Positions 35,942-44,529 of a DNA stretch of 64,000 nt are shown one piece after another. The notes under the pieces are model-generated. The model saw nothing but the letters and a program-made list of their open reading frames with translations. It made no database searches and was not told the origin of the DNA. The translations under genes were made by a program, and so were the position numbers. Position 1 is the first letter of the stretch. Each line of letters opens with the position of its first letter. This stretch comes from Paenibacillus sp. AN1007 (GTDB lineage Bacteria > Bacillota > Bacilli > Paenibacillales > Paenibacillaceae): the NCBI RefSeq assembly GCF_040702995.1, contig NZ_CP159992.1, forward strand, positions 1,265,501 through 1,329,500, written 5' to 3'.

Positions 35942-36436
35942 ATGAAAAATGAAAAAGCAATCGGATTGTTTATTATAGCAGCCGGCTTGGTTATTTTACT
36001 TGGTAAATTAGGGGTGTTTGGATTCATTGGCCGAAATTTCTGGCCGCTGCTGCTCCTGCTGCCGGGGATTGCCCTTTATGTGCTGTTCTATGCACGATTG
36101 ACACCGTCCTGGTCTTTAGTACCTGCTGGAATACTTACGGTGTATGGTGTGCTGTTCAGCATAACGAACATAGGGGGGGCTGGACTGATGAGCAATCTGT
36201 GGCCCGTTCTTTTACTCGGTATTGCTGCCGGGCTGATTGGGTACAGCATGGTTGAACGGCACAAACCTGAATACGTTTATCCTGCGGCACTCATCTTCGG
36301 GGCAGGATCCATCGTATTATTAGCTTTTACGCTGCTCCAAACAGGTATCATCTATGTGCTTGCAGTCCTGCTTATTCTGGGGGGAATCTGGTTACTCATT
36401 GGCCGAGGACGTACAGGCCGGGGCAGGGGATGGTAA
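35942..36436 (+). CDS. LiaF/LiaI-like membrane protein (DUF5668-type)
   Basis: This 164-residue protein is nearly all hydrophobic, with about five or six membrane segments in pairs and a Gly/Arg-rich tail (GRGRTGRGRGW). The pattern GLFIIAAGLVILLGKLGVFGF with NFWPLLLLLPGIALY is typical of the LiaF transmembrane domain, where such repeats occur. LiaF-type domains restrain envelope-stress sensor kinases. No kinase gene is next to it, so its role is unknown. The ribosome-binding site AAGGGGGG is strong. Confidence 0.75.
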   Translation: MKNEKAIGLFIIAAGLVILLGKLGVFGFIGRNFWPLLLLLPGIALYVLFYARLTPSWSLVPAGILTVYGVLFSITNIGGAGLMSNLWPVLLLGIAAGLIGYSMVERHKPEYVYPAALIFGAGSIVLLAFTLLQTGIIYVLAVLLILGGIWLLIGRGRTGRGRGW

Positions 36437-36504
36437 ACATCTCCGCTCCTAAAATGTGCAGTTGCGAGCGAAATATCTTGATTTTTACCTATGATAAACT
36501 ATAA

Positions 36505-36550
36505 TATAATGGATATAGACATGCGTCGGGTTATCACCGACGCTTATTTT
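36505..36550 (+). promoter_or_regulatory. Possible typA promoter and leader hairpin
   Basis: TATAAT (36,505-36,510) lies just before a hairpin of GCGTCGG (36,523-36,529) and CCGACGC (36,537-36,543) followed by TTATTTT. No good -35 box is visible. The hairpin could be a weak terminator or an early leader structure. Confidence 0.4.
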
Positions 36551-36624
36551 GGTGAGTTAACCTGCGATTTTGTGGGAAGTTTAGTAGATAAGAATTGAAA
36601 TTGGAAAGGATATGGATACAAACC

Positions 36625-38472
36625 ATGCATTCAAGAGAACACATTCGCAATATTGCGATTATTGCCCACGTCGACCACGGGAAAACTACACTCGTCGACA
36701 AGCTGCTCCAACAATCCGGTACATTCCGTGATCACGAAACGGTACAGGAGCGTGCAATGGACTCCAACGATCTGGAGCGTGAACGCGGTATTACGATTTT
36801 GGCTAAAAACACAGCTATAACTTATAAAGACTACCTGATTAACATTGTGGATACACCAGGACACGCCGACTTCGGTGGAGAAGTGGAACGGATCATGAAA
36901 ATGGTTGATGGCGTGCTGCTCGTCGTTGATGCTTATGAAGGCTGTATGCCGCAAACCAAGTTTGTACTTCGTAAAGCATTGGAGCACAACCTGACTCCGA
37001 TCGTTGTTGTAAACAAAATTGACCGTCCAGCAGCTCGTCCTGCTGAGGTTATCGATGAAGTACTTGACCTGTTTATTGAACTAGGTGCCAACGATCAACA
37101 ACTTGAATTCCCAGTTGTATATGCTTCTGCATTGAACGGAACGTCCAGCATGGAAGATGATCCTGCCAAACAGGATGACAACATGATGGCGATCTATGAT
37201 ACCATTATAAGTCACATTCCTCACCCAACAGAAAATGTTGAAGAGCCGCTCCAATTCCTCGTTACCCTGATGGACTATAACGAATACCTCGGTCGTATCG
37301 CAATCGGTCGTGTAAATCGTGGTGTAATTCGTCAAGGCCAATCCGTTACCGTCATTATGCGTGATGGCAAAAGCAAAACCGCACGTATTGAGAAGCTGTT
37401 TGGTTTCCAAGGTCTGAAACGTGTCGAGACCGAACAAGCCGGAGCTGGCGATATCGTTGCAATTGCTGGTATTAAAGACATCAATATCGGTGAAACGATC
37501 GCTGATCCTAATAATCCTGAAGCTCTGCCAGTCCTGAAAATTGATGAGCCAACACTGCAGATGACATTCCTCGTAAACAACAGTCCATTCGCGGGCCGCG
37601 AAGGTAAATGGGTAACATCCCGTAAACTGCGCGAGCGTTTGTTGAAAGAATTGGAAACTGACGTATCCCTTCGTGTTGAAGAAACAGAGAGCCCTGACGC
37701 ATTTATCGTTTCCGGACGTGGTGAGCTTCACCTCGGTATCCTGATTGAAAATATGCGTCGTGAAGGATATGAGCTTCAAGTATCCAAACCAGAAGTTATC
37801 ATCAAAGAAATTGATGGTAAGAAAATGGAGCCAGTTGAGCGCTTGTTGATTGATATCCCTGAAGAAAGCATGGGTTCCGTAATGGAGAGCCTGGGCGCAC
37901 GTAAAGCAGAGATGGTTAACATGGTCAACAATGGCAGCGGTCAAGTCCGTCTGGAATTCCTGATTCCTGCACGTGGTCTGATTGGATACAGCACCAACTT
38001 CCTGACGTTGACTCGTGGTTATGGGGTAATGAACCATGCATTTGACAGCTACGCTCCAGTCGTATCCGGTCAAGTGGGTGGACGTCACCAAGGTGTACTG
38101 ATCTCAACTGAAACAGGTACATCTACATTCTACGGAATGATGGGTGTTGAAGATCGTGGTACGCTCTTCCTTGAGCCAGGAACAGAAATTTACGAAGGTA
38201 TGATTGTTGGTGAGCATACACGTGACAATGATATCGTTGTTAACATCTGCAAAGAAAAACAACTGACTAACGTCCGTTCTTCAGGTAAAGATGATACGGT
38301 TAAAATTAAAACTCCGATTATCTTTTCTTTGGAACAGGCGCTTGAATATTTGAATGATGATGAGTACTGCGAAATCACGCCGAAATCCATTCGTCTTCGT
38401 AAGAAGATCCTGAACAAATCCGAGCGTGAGCGTGCAGAAAAACAACGCAAAATGGCTCAAAATAACGCGTAA
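36625..38472 (+). CDS. typA: Translational GTPase TypA/BipA
   Basis: With ATG 36,625 the protein has 615 residues. It has the G-domain motifs [19 protein letters not shown] and NKID, domains II, III and V, and the BipA-specific C-terminal domain ([19 protein letters not shown] region). It binds ribosomes and helps assembly or translation under stress and cold. A TTG at 36,595 would add ten residues, but ATG 36,625 gives the usual start [12 protein letters not shown]. ylaH follows after a repeat-bearing gap. Confidence 0.95.
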   Translation: MHSREHIRNIAIIAHVDHGKTTLVDKLLQQSGTFRDHETVQERAMDSNDLERERGITILAKNTAITYKDYLINIVDTPGHADFGGEVERIMKMVDGVLLVVDAYEGCMPQTKFVLRKALEHNLTPIVVVNKIDRPAARPAEVIDEVLDLFIELGANDQQLEFPVVYASALNGTSSMEDDPAKQDDNMMAIYDTIISHIPHPTENVEEPLQFLVTLMDYNEYLGRIAIGRVNRGVIRQGQSVTVIMRDGKSKTARIEKLFGFQGLKRVETEQAGAGDIVAIAGIKDINIGETIADPNNPEALPVLKIDEPTLQMTFLVNNSPFAGREGKWVTSRKLRERLLKELETDVSLRVEETESPDAFIVSGRGELHLGILIENMRREGYELQVSKPEVIIKEIDGKKMEPVERLLIDIPEESMGSVMESLGARKAEMVNMVNNGSGQVRLEFLIPARGLIGYSTNFLTLTRGYGVMNHAFDSYAPVVSGQVGGRHQGVLISTETGTSTFYGMMGVEDRGTLFLEPGTEIYEGMIVGEHTRDNDIVVNICKEKQLTNVRSSGKDDTVKIKTPIIFSLEQALEYLNDDEYCEITPKSIRLRKKILNKSERERAEKQRKMAQNNA

Positions 38473-38559
38473 TACCCACTACCCTAAGAGGTACAAAAGT
38501 CAATGTTTGAGGGGACATCATTGTACGATTGAATGATTCCTGCCTTTCGCCACAGGTAG

Positions 38560-38690
38560 TGGAGGGAGCGGAATCGATTCTGAAGAAGCGAAGCGCTCGC
38601 CTTTGTCACCTAATTTCAACACTTGATAGAGTGTTCAAAGAAATTCGGGGACAACAGCGATCGAAAGAACGATCCGAACCCGGAACGGTC
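38560..38690 (+). repeat. Dispersed repeat, copy C (diverged)
   Basis: AAGCGAAGCG-TCGCCT (38,585-38,602) and GGGGACAACAGCGATCGAAAG (38,647 on) match copy B near dgkA-cdd. The hairpin ACACT/AGTGT between them replaces CACTTT/AAAGTG of copy B, so the structure is kept while bases change. The 65-codon frame here is probably not a gene. Confidence 0.7.
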
Positions 38691-38783
38691 GAACGAGCGA
38701 CGAAGAATCTCATGGCGCAGCAGTGAGGTCCAATCAATGAATTGATTTTTGTACAGCATGATCATGAAAGGAGATGCCTTAAC

Positions 38784-39080
38784 ATGCAAGCATGGTTTGC
38801 ATCACACCCGATCATCGCCTATATCGTCATCTTTGTGCTGATTACTTACGTGTATAATAAGGTCTTTCGGGTTCGTCAGAAACTGCCCCTTGGTAAGGAA
38901 ATTGTGCTGTATATATTGATGGCGATGGGCACGTTCATGCTTCTTATTTTTCAGATCGACAAGCTGCCTATCATTCAATGTCTGCTGGTAGCTGTAGGAC
39001 TGATGCTGTTAGTGCGCGTGCGTTATTTCGTTGAAGGTCGTCAGAAGAAAAAAGCGGAAGCTGCCGCTCGAAATTCATAA
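38784..39080 (+). CDS. ylaH: YlaH-like membrane protein
   Basis: This 98-residue protein has three hydrophobic segments (about 10-25, 40-58 and 60-78) and a basic tail (EGRQKKKAEAAARNS). It matches the YlaH family, found directly after typA in B. subtilis as well. Function is unknown. I chose ATG 38,784 because AAAGGAG ends about 10 bp upstream. Confidence 0.88.
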   Translation: MQAWFASHPIIAYIVIFVLITYVYNKVFRVRQKLPLGKEIVLYILMAMGTFMLLIFQIDKLPIIQCLLVAVGLMLLVRVRYFVEGRQKKKAEAAARNS

Positions 39081-39096
39081 ATGCTGTCTATGCATG

Positions 39097-39134
39097 AACA
39101 CATCCGTTTTCCCTAGGGAAAGCGGTTGTGTTTT
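39097..39134 (+). terminator. Terminator of typA-ylaH
   Basis: AACACA-CCG pairs with CGG-TGTGTT around TTTTCCCTAGGGAAA, followed by TTTT. Confidence 0.8.
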
Positions 39135-39172
39135 ATATAGACCAAAACAGATGTGATAAAGGTGTTGAGCTT

Positions 39173-40234
39173 ATGAACGCAAATTCAAACGGACTTCCTC
39201 CACGGAGACAAGCTCCGAATTCATCCGGCACTTCAGGGAAGAAAAGCAGTAATGGGAAGCCGCCGAAGAAGAAGAAGCGTATGCGTGGATTCGTCAGGGT
39301 GTTTCTCAGTTTAATGGTAATTGGCATTTTGACGGGTGCGGGGTACTTGTACTGGATTTATAATCAGGTCGCAAACACGGGAATCGATAAACCGGTTCCT
39401 CCAGGGATGTCAGCGACGACAAAACCACTTACGATGCTGCTGCTGGGCACCGATAATCGTCCGGAAACAGGTACGTTTCTATCAGATGTTGTGATGGTGG
39501 CTGCACTGAACCCAAATACGAAGACAGCAACGGTAGTATCATTGCCGCGCGACACACGTATTCAGCTTGATGGTTACAAGTCCAACAAACTCAATGCGTA
39601 TTATCCAAGATTTAAAACGCAGGAGAAGACCTCTGGCAAAAAGGCAGAGGACCAGATGAAGGACATGATGGGCAAATACTTGGGCGTGGATATTAACTAT
39701 ACAACTGTACTGAATTTTCAGGCTTTTCGTGATGCGGTGAATGCCGTGGGCGGAGTGGATGTCACGGTGGATAAAAATATGTGTTACCGCGATACAGCCG
39801 ACAACACGGACATCAATCTGAAAGCAGGACCGCAGCGGCTGGATGGGAAAGAGGCACTTGATTTTGTTCGCTATCGGAAGTCCAATTGTAAACCGAAAAC
39901 GGCGGAGTCGAATGATTTTGATCGAAACAAGCGGCAGAATCAGGTGATGAATGCCATGCTGGATCAGATGAAATCGCTTGGGGGAATAACCAAGATCGGG
40001 AAAGTGATCAGCGCGGTAGATAAAAACATGACAACAGATGTGGAATCCGAGCAGATGAAAAACTTTATATCTACCTATTGGAACATCTCAACATCGGATG
40101 TACACTTTACTCCCGTTACTGGCGAGTGGAGAAGTCCTTATGTATATATTAATGAGACCGAACTTGCAAATGCCAAGCAGGCACTCCAAGACACGCTTGC
40201 AGGCAAAGTGCCTGCCGCGTCACCAGCACAATAG
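39173..40234 (+). CDS. LytR-CpsA-Psr (LCP) family cell-wall ligase
   Basis: With ATG 39,173 the protein has 353 residues. It has a basic cytosolic N-terminus, one membrane segment (about 41-62), and an LCP domain with LLLGTDNR, SLPRDTRI and DFVRYRKS. LCP proteins transfer teichoic acid or other glycopolymers from undecaprenyl carriers to peptidoglycan outside the cell. The earlier frame from 39,128 runs into the upstream terminator and is unlikely. The gene is inserted in an otherwise yla-like gene order. Confidence 0.93.
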   Translation: MNANSNGLPPRRQAPNSSGTSGKKSSNGKPPKKKKRMRGFVRVFLSLMVIGILTGAGYLYWIYNQVANTGIDKPVPPGMSATTKPLTMLLLGTDNRPETGTFLSDVVMVAALNPNTKTATVVSLPRDTRIQLDGYKSNKLNAYYPRFKTQEKTSGKKAEDQMKDMMGKYLGVDINYTTVLNFQAFRDAVNAVGGVDVTVDKNMCYRDTADNTDINLKAGPQRLDGKEALDFVRYRKSNCKPKTAESNDFDRNKRQNQVMNAMLDQMKSLGGITKIGKVISAVDKNMTTDVESEQMKNFISTYWNISTSDVHFTPVTGEWRSPYVYINETELANAKQALQDTLAGKVPAASPAQ

Positions 40235-40250
40235 AAGCATCTTTGGGGGA

Positions 40251-40280
40251 TTGGAAGCGCAGATCACAGTATGTTATAAT
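40251..40280 (+). promoter_or_regulatory. Extended -10 promoter of ylaL
   Basis: TTGGAA (40,251-40,256) and TATAAT (40,275-40,280) are 18 bp apart, with TG one base before the -10 (TGTTATAAT). Confidence 0.75.
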
Positions 40281-40330
40281 GGCATCAATCAAGAACAGAA
40301 TGGCATAAAGAAGGTCAGGGGGCTGGTTGA

Positions 40331-40783
40331 ATGTCCGAAGCCGTCACACAATTAACAGAAACTCTTTTACAGCAGTTCAAAGACGAGACCTTTGTGCTTC
40401 TGAACACCATTGATGCAGAATCTGGAGGGCCAACTTCAACAGCGATCTCCTGGATCTATGCTGAAAATGCGTCTACTTTCCGTTTGGCGATTGATCATCG
40501 ATCCCGTCTCGTCAGTAACATGATGCACAATCCGCTCATTACGATTACCGTATTTGGCGAAGAAATGGTGTATGCAGTCAATGGACGTGCTTCGGTACGG
40601 CAGGATCCGCTGCAGGGTGTGCCTTTTAATATGTGCTGTTTCGACATTACGATTGAAGCGGTGAGGAATGCCCTTTTTTATGGGGCTCAGCTGTCCTCTG
40701 TGCCTCAATTTGTCAAAATATATGATCAGCGTGCTGCGGAGAAGCTTGATGAGCAGGTCTTTGCAGCCATGAAAAAAGCCTAG
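40331..40783 (+). CDS. ylaL: Pyridoxamine 5'-phosphate oxidase-like flavoprotein (YlaL type)
   Basis: This 150-residue protein has a split-barrel flavin-binding pattern (FVLLNTIDAESGGPTSTAISWIY; DHRSRLVSNMMHNPLITITVF). It is similar to B. subtilis YlaL. The reaction is unknown; FMN, F420 or heme binding are all seen in the fold. Its stop codon sits inside a bidirectional terminator shared with ylaJ. Confidence 0.82.
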   Translation: MSEAVTQLTETLLQQFKDETFVLLNTIDAESGGPTSTAISWIYAENASTFRLAIDHRSRLVSNMMHNPLITITVFGEEMVYAVNGRASVRQDPLQGVPFNMCCFDITIEAVRNALFYGAQLSSVPQFVKIYDQRAAEKLDEQVFAAMKKA

Positions 40784-40806
40784 TGAGAGATCACTGGGCT
40801 TTTTGT
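40773..40806. terminator. Bidirectional terminator overlapping both ylaL and ylaJ stops
   Basis: AAAAAGCC pairs with GGCTTTTT, and GTGA with TCAC. The ylaL TAG (40,781-40,783) and the ylaJ TGA (40,791-40,793, minus strand) both lie inside it. Confidence 0.88.
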
Positions 40807-41447
40807 TGTCTTTTTTCTGATGTGTGCTGCTGCATGTATTGGTCCTGTGCAGGTTCATCGGGGTTTTGACGAACTTTGACGTCTTTTGGAAGCTGCGGAA
40901 TGATTCTGCCTACCATATCGGCCAGTTCTGAAGCGAAACCTGAAATCGGATGTCCTTTGCGGATATGTTCACCAATCTCTTTAATTCGTTCGGAGACATC
41001 CGCATCAGCGGTTACGATAGAATCTACACCTTCAGGGTCTTTACGCAGCGCTTCTGCAACTGCATATTTAATCGTGCCAACACGTGCTCGTTCGAGATCA
41101 CCATCAACATCGATGCCTACGACAGCTGTATTTCCGAGTATGACACAATTGGCATCCTGTACTCCTTCAACTTGCTTGGCTAGGGCTTTAAGATGACTCA
41201 CTCGTTTTTCATTGCTCATTGGGCCTGTTCCGGAATCCTCGGCGACATTAAGATCGTGAACTTCACCTGTATTTTCATTAAAGCTGTCCAGACGAGAAGG
41301 ATTTATTTGATCTTCCTGCTGTGTTGTTATATTTCCTCCGTAACTTCTTGGATGCATTTGATGCGGCTCCTGTGAGGCATTACGTGTAGAAGTATTACAG
41401 CCTGTAAGTACACAGATTAGAAGCAGCGTGCATATCCCCATTTTCAT
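40791..41447 (-). CDS. ylaJ: YhcN/YlaJ family sporulation lipoprotein
   Basis: This 218-residue protein has a lipobox LTGC with Cys17 and the YhcN/YlaJ domain (residues about 85-190, VEGVQDANCVILGNTAVVGIDVD; VSERIKEIGEHIRKGHP). Family members localise to forespore membranes or germination complexes of spores. The exact role is unknown. It faces ylaL across a shared terminator. Confidence 0.9.
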   Translation of the reverse strand: MKMGICTLLLICVLTGCNTSTRNASQEPHQMHPRSYGGNITTQQEDQINPSRLDSFNENTGEVHDLNVAEDSGTGPMSNEKRVSHLKALAKQVEGVQDANCVILGNTAVVGIDVDGDLERARVGTIKYAVAEALRKDPEGVDSIVTADADVSERIKEIGEHIRKGHPISGFASELADMVGRIIPQLPKDVKVRQNPDEPAQDQYMQQHTSEKRQQKAQ

Positions 41448-41571
41448 AAATGTTCATCCTTTCTTGGAGTTTTTCAGAATGGTTGACAATTATTTTGCCC
41501 TAGTCGAATACATTTATGTATGGGAGCATGATTGTCCATGCCGCTGCTGAAGTTCACACGATCAAGATGAA

Positions 41572-41626
41572 CTCGGGATTGAAGGGAAACGGAAGGCTCG
41601 CACGGAGCACCTTCTTCCATCCCGAG
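41572..41626 (+). other. Structured leader before the PIN-PhoH gene
   Basis: CTCGGGAT (41,572-41,579) pairs with ATCCCGAG (41,619-41,626). An inner stem GGAAGG pairs with CCTTC(TT)CC. The region 41,460-41,675 contains TTGACA at 41,483 but no gene with support. It looks like an RNA leader of unknown class. Confidence 0.5.
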
Positions 41627-41675
41627 AACACGTTCCAGCCCATGCCTTTAACGACGCCGCTTTGGAGGGGATTGA

Positions 41676-43010
41676 ATGAAAAAGATTTTTGTATTGGATA
41701 CCAACGTGCTTCTGCATGACCCCAATGCCATATTTGCCTTTGAAGAACATGAGGTAATCATTCCCGCGGTTGTACTGGAGGAGATTGACTCCAAAAAAAG
41801 AAATGCCGATGAGATCGGCCGTAATGCACGCAATGTGTCCAGGCTGCTGGATGGACTTAGAGAACTAGGCCATCTGCACAGCGGTGTACCTCTTGCGAAT
41901 GGAGGCAATCTAAAAGTTGAGCTTAATCACCGCAGCTTTGTGAAAGTTCAGGAAATGTTCGGGGAAGTGTCCAATGACAATCGAATCTTGGCCGTCGCGC
42001 TGAATTATCAGATTGAAGAGAATGAAAAAGAAGTGGTAGAACGGCAGGTCGTTCTTGTCAGCAAGGATGTTCTGGTACGAATTAAAGCGGACGTACTCGG
42101 ACTGTTTACGCAGGATTACTTATCGGATCGCACGGCAGGACTCAGCGAGATGTATCCAGGTTATACGGCGCTGAAAGTTCACCCGTCAGTGATTGATGAG
42201 TTTTACACATATCGTTTCTTACCAATCAAACCGTTACAGCTGTCTTATTCCCTCTACCCGAATGAGTTTGTCATTTTGAAGGATGAGATGGGCACGAACA
42301 AATCCGCTTTGCTTAAAGTGAATACGGAAGCCACGAAGCTTGAGCCGCTGTTTCTGAGCAACGATAATGTCTGGGGCATAAGCGCCCGTAATGCACAACA
42401 GCGGATGGCGCTGGAACTTTTGCTGAATGACGATATTCCGCTTGTAACGATTACAGGCAAGGCGGGTACGGGAAAAACGCTTCTGGCATTAGCGGCAGGA
42501 TTGTTAAAAGTGGAGGATGATCACAAATACAAAAAGCTGCTGATTGCTCGGCCTGTTGTGCCGATGGGCAAGGATATCGGGTATCTGCCAGGAGAGAAGG
42601 AGGAGAAGCTCCGTCCCTGGATGCAGCCGATCTATGATAATCTTGAGTTTTTATTTGATACGAAAAAAGCTGGAGATATTGATAAAATACTAATGGGCCT
42701 AGGCAGTATTCAGGTAGAAGCACTGACATATATCCGTGGAAGATCCATTCCGGGCCAATTTATCATTATCGATGAAGCCCAGAACCTGTCTCGTCACGAG
42801 GTTAAAACGATCGTATCCCGTGTAGGGGAAGGTAGTAAAATTATTTTGATGGGTGACCCCGAACAGATTGACCATCCTTATCTCGACTCCGCAAGCAACG
42901 GACTGACATATATTGTGGAGCGCTTCAAGCAAGAAGGAATCAGTGGACACATTATGCTCGAAAAAGGGGAGCGTTCCAAGCTGGCACAGCTGGCAGCAGA
43001 CTTATTATGA
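41676..43010 (+). CDS. ylaK: PIN domain-PhoH ATPase fusion (YlaK/PhoH2 type)
   Basis: This 444-residue protein has an N-terminal PIN domain (FVLDTNVLLHDP, with acidic residues near 8, 35 and 94-100) and a C-terminal PhoH ATPase domain with TGKAGTGKT around residue 260, IIIDEAQNLS and LMGDPEQID. Related PhoH2 proteins show ATP-driven RNA unwinding and RNase activity. In B. subtilis ylaK follows ylaJ, as here but on the other strand. The ribosome-binding site GGAGGGG precedes the ATG. Confidence 0.93.
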   Translation: MKKIFVLDTNVLLHDPNAIFAFEEHEVIIPAVVLEEIDSKKRNADEIGRNARNVSRLLDGLRELGHLHSGVPLANGGNLKVELNHRSFVKVQEMFGEVSNDNRILAVALNYQIEENEKEVVERQVVLVSKDVLVRIKADVLGLFTQDYLSDRTAGLSEMYPGYTALKVHPSVIDEFYTYRFLPIKPLQLSYSLYPNEFVILKDEMGTNKSALLKVNTEATKLEPLFLSNDNVWGISARNAQQRMALELLLNDDIPLVTITGKAGTGKTLLALAAGLLKVEDDHKYKKLLIARPVVPMGKDIGYLPGEKEEKLRPWMQPIYDNLEFLFDTKKAGDIDKILMGLGSIQVEALTYIRGRSIPGQFIIIDEAQNLSRHEVKTIVSRVGEGSKIILMGDPEQIDHPYLDSASNGLTYIVERFKQEGISGHIMLEKGERSKLAQLAADLL

Positions 43011-43063
43011 TAAGCTTTTAACGGTCCTAAGTTGGATTTATTTCCCGGAAAATGTTCTGAACC

Positions 43064-43091
43064 AGCCGACTCCAAAAGTCGGCTTTTTTTT
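43064..43091 (+). terminator. Terminator of ylaK
   Basis: AGCCGAC pairs with GTCGGCT over a 7-nt loop and is followed by at least seven T. Confidence 0.95.
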
Positions 43092-43166
43092 GCTGAAAAA
43101 ATAATAATCGGTTGTTAAACAGAACTGGATATGCTCTAAATATGCAAAATACAAGAAAAGTGTTTT

Positions 43167-43195
43167 TTGGCAGGGTAGGACAAGAGCACTATATA
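43167..43195 (+). promoter_or_regulatory. Promoter of the solute-binding protein gene
   Basis: TTGGCA (43,167-43,172) and TATATA (43,190-43,195) are 17 bp apart, about 60 bp before the start codon. Confidence 0.55.
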
Positions 43196-43254
43196 TTTGT
43201 TACAATAATTGCTGCGGGAAAATATGAAGAAAGTTAGTTGAAGGAGGAGAGTGA

Positions 43255-44529
43255 ATGAAGCGTAGACATCAGGTTGTTTTATTTGCAGTGCTGCTGCTTT
43301 CGCTAACGATCCTTTCTCCCAGTTTTGATTTTAGAGGTTCGCAGCATAATGAGGGACGAAATCAAGAGAAAGATACATATCCAGGTACTTCATTCCGCAG
43401 CGAAGATACACATGCGCCTCTCAATATCGTGGTGGCTATGTCCAAAAAGGAGTTTGCCGCATTTCAAAAACTTGCAAAAGAAGTGGCAGCCTCCCGCTAT
43501 ATTGAGGTGAATGTTCGGAATGTGAAGCCGGAAGAGTTTAAAGATGTATTAGACGAGGAGTTTTCCTTGGGGGACAACGGAGATATTATTTTACTAGATA
43601 GTGAACAGGTTCAGTATTATGCGAGAAAGGGCTATTTGGTTCCTCTTAATGGAACTACACTTTCCAAGTCGCTTGGGGATACGGCTGCTGAACTGCGAGG
43701 CATGACAGAATGGAATGGATATCAATGGGGACTGCCCTTTGATTTTGATCCTTATGTATTCGCAGCATCGGCTTCATTACTCAATAAAGCGGGGGTGCAG
43801 GGGCTGCCTCAAACCAGACATCAATGGTCCAAGCTGATCAAGACGTCTCAAACAGAAGGCACACCTCTGATTGCGATAAATATAGATGATATTTACGGAG
43901 CAGGTGCATGGATGAACTATTTAACGCCAGGCATGAGCCCTGATCAGATATTAAATATATCATCTTCATCACGGGTAATTGAACTTCAAGAGGGGATTAG
44001 TCTACTGAACGAGCTTCGACCTCAGATCATGACATTGTCTGCTGATCCTGTGCTGTCAGCTTCAGATTACAAGGTGAAAACCCCAATGTTCGTATCCACA
44101 TTGTCTCGTATACTTCAAGCAGATGAAACGGCCGAAGGACAGGGGACGTTTAAATCACCTCTTCCTCTCCAATCACTGCAGGCGGTAGAAGCCAGAAGTC
44201 TGGTCATTACCTCGGGATCTGTGGAAGTGGATGCGGCAAGTCGGTGGATCGAGGGAATGACTGCTGCTGCTGTCCAGAGAAACTGGCATAAACAAACCAA
44301 ACGCCTGCCAGCAGGGAAGCAGTGGAATGAACAGGAAGCGAAAAATATGGATGGGCATTATGGTACGGTTCAAAATCAATCCTGGTTCTCTAAAAATTTC
44401 AGTCCATTGCAGTGGGCTGAGAGCAGGGTGATAATCTTACGTTTCAAAAAACAGGTACATCAGGTTCTCACAGGAGAAATAAATGCTGCCCAATATGTGA
44501 GCAGCATTCAAAAAGCGTATACTCCTTAG
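43255..44529 (+). CDS. Extracellular solute-binding protein (family 1-like), lone
   Basis: This 424-residue protein has a hydrophobic leader (residues 1-22) but no lipobox cysteine, then a periplasmic-binding-protein fold (LNIVVAMSKKEFAAFQKLAKE; GDIILLDSEQVQYYARKGYLVPLNG; NGYQWGLPFDFDPYVFAA). No permease or ATPase gene lies nearby, so it may serve a distant ABC system or act as a sensor. The ligand is unknown; sugars are typical of the family. The ribosome-binding site GAAGGAGGAG is strong. Its stop overlaps that of the facing gene. Confidence 0.82.
   Translation: MKRRHQVVLFAVLLLSLTILSPSFDFRGSQHNEGRNQEKDTYPGTSFRSEDTHAPLNIVVAMSKKEFAAFQKLAKEVAASRYIEVNVRNVKPEEFKDVLDEEFSLGDNGDIILLDSEQVQYYARKGYLVPLNGTTLSKSLGDTAAELRGMTEWNGYQWGLPFDFDPYVFAASASLLNKAGVQGLPQTRHQWSKLIKTSQTEGTPLIAINIDDIYGAGAWMNYLTPGMSPDQILNISSSSRVIELQEGISLLNELRPQIMTLSADPVLSASDYKVKTPMFVSTLSRILQADETAEGQGTFKSPLPLQSLQAVEARSLVITSGSVEVDAASRWIEGMTAAAVQRNWHKQTKRLPAGKQWNEQEAKNMDGHYGTVQNQSWFSKNFSPLQWAESRVIILRFKKQVHQVLTGEINAAQYVSSIQKAYTP

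Noticed and set aside
38529..38726. 65-codon frame between typA and ylaH
   Set aside because: It covers repeat copy C, whose conserved features are at the RNA or DNA level.
41516..41719. 67-codon frame before the PIN-PhoH gene
   Set aside because: It overlaps the ylaK start in another frame and spans the leader hairpin.
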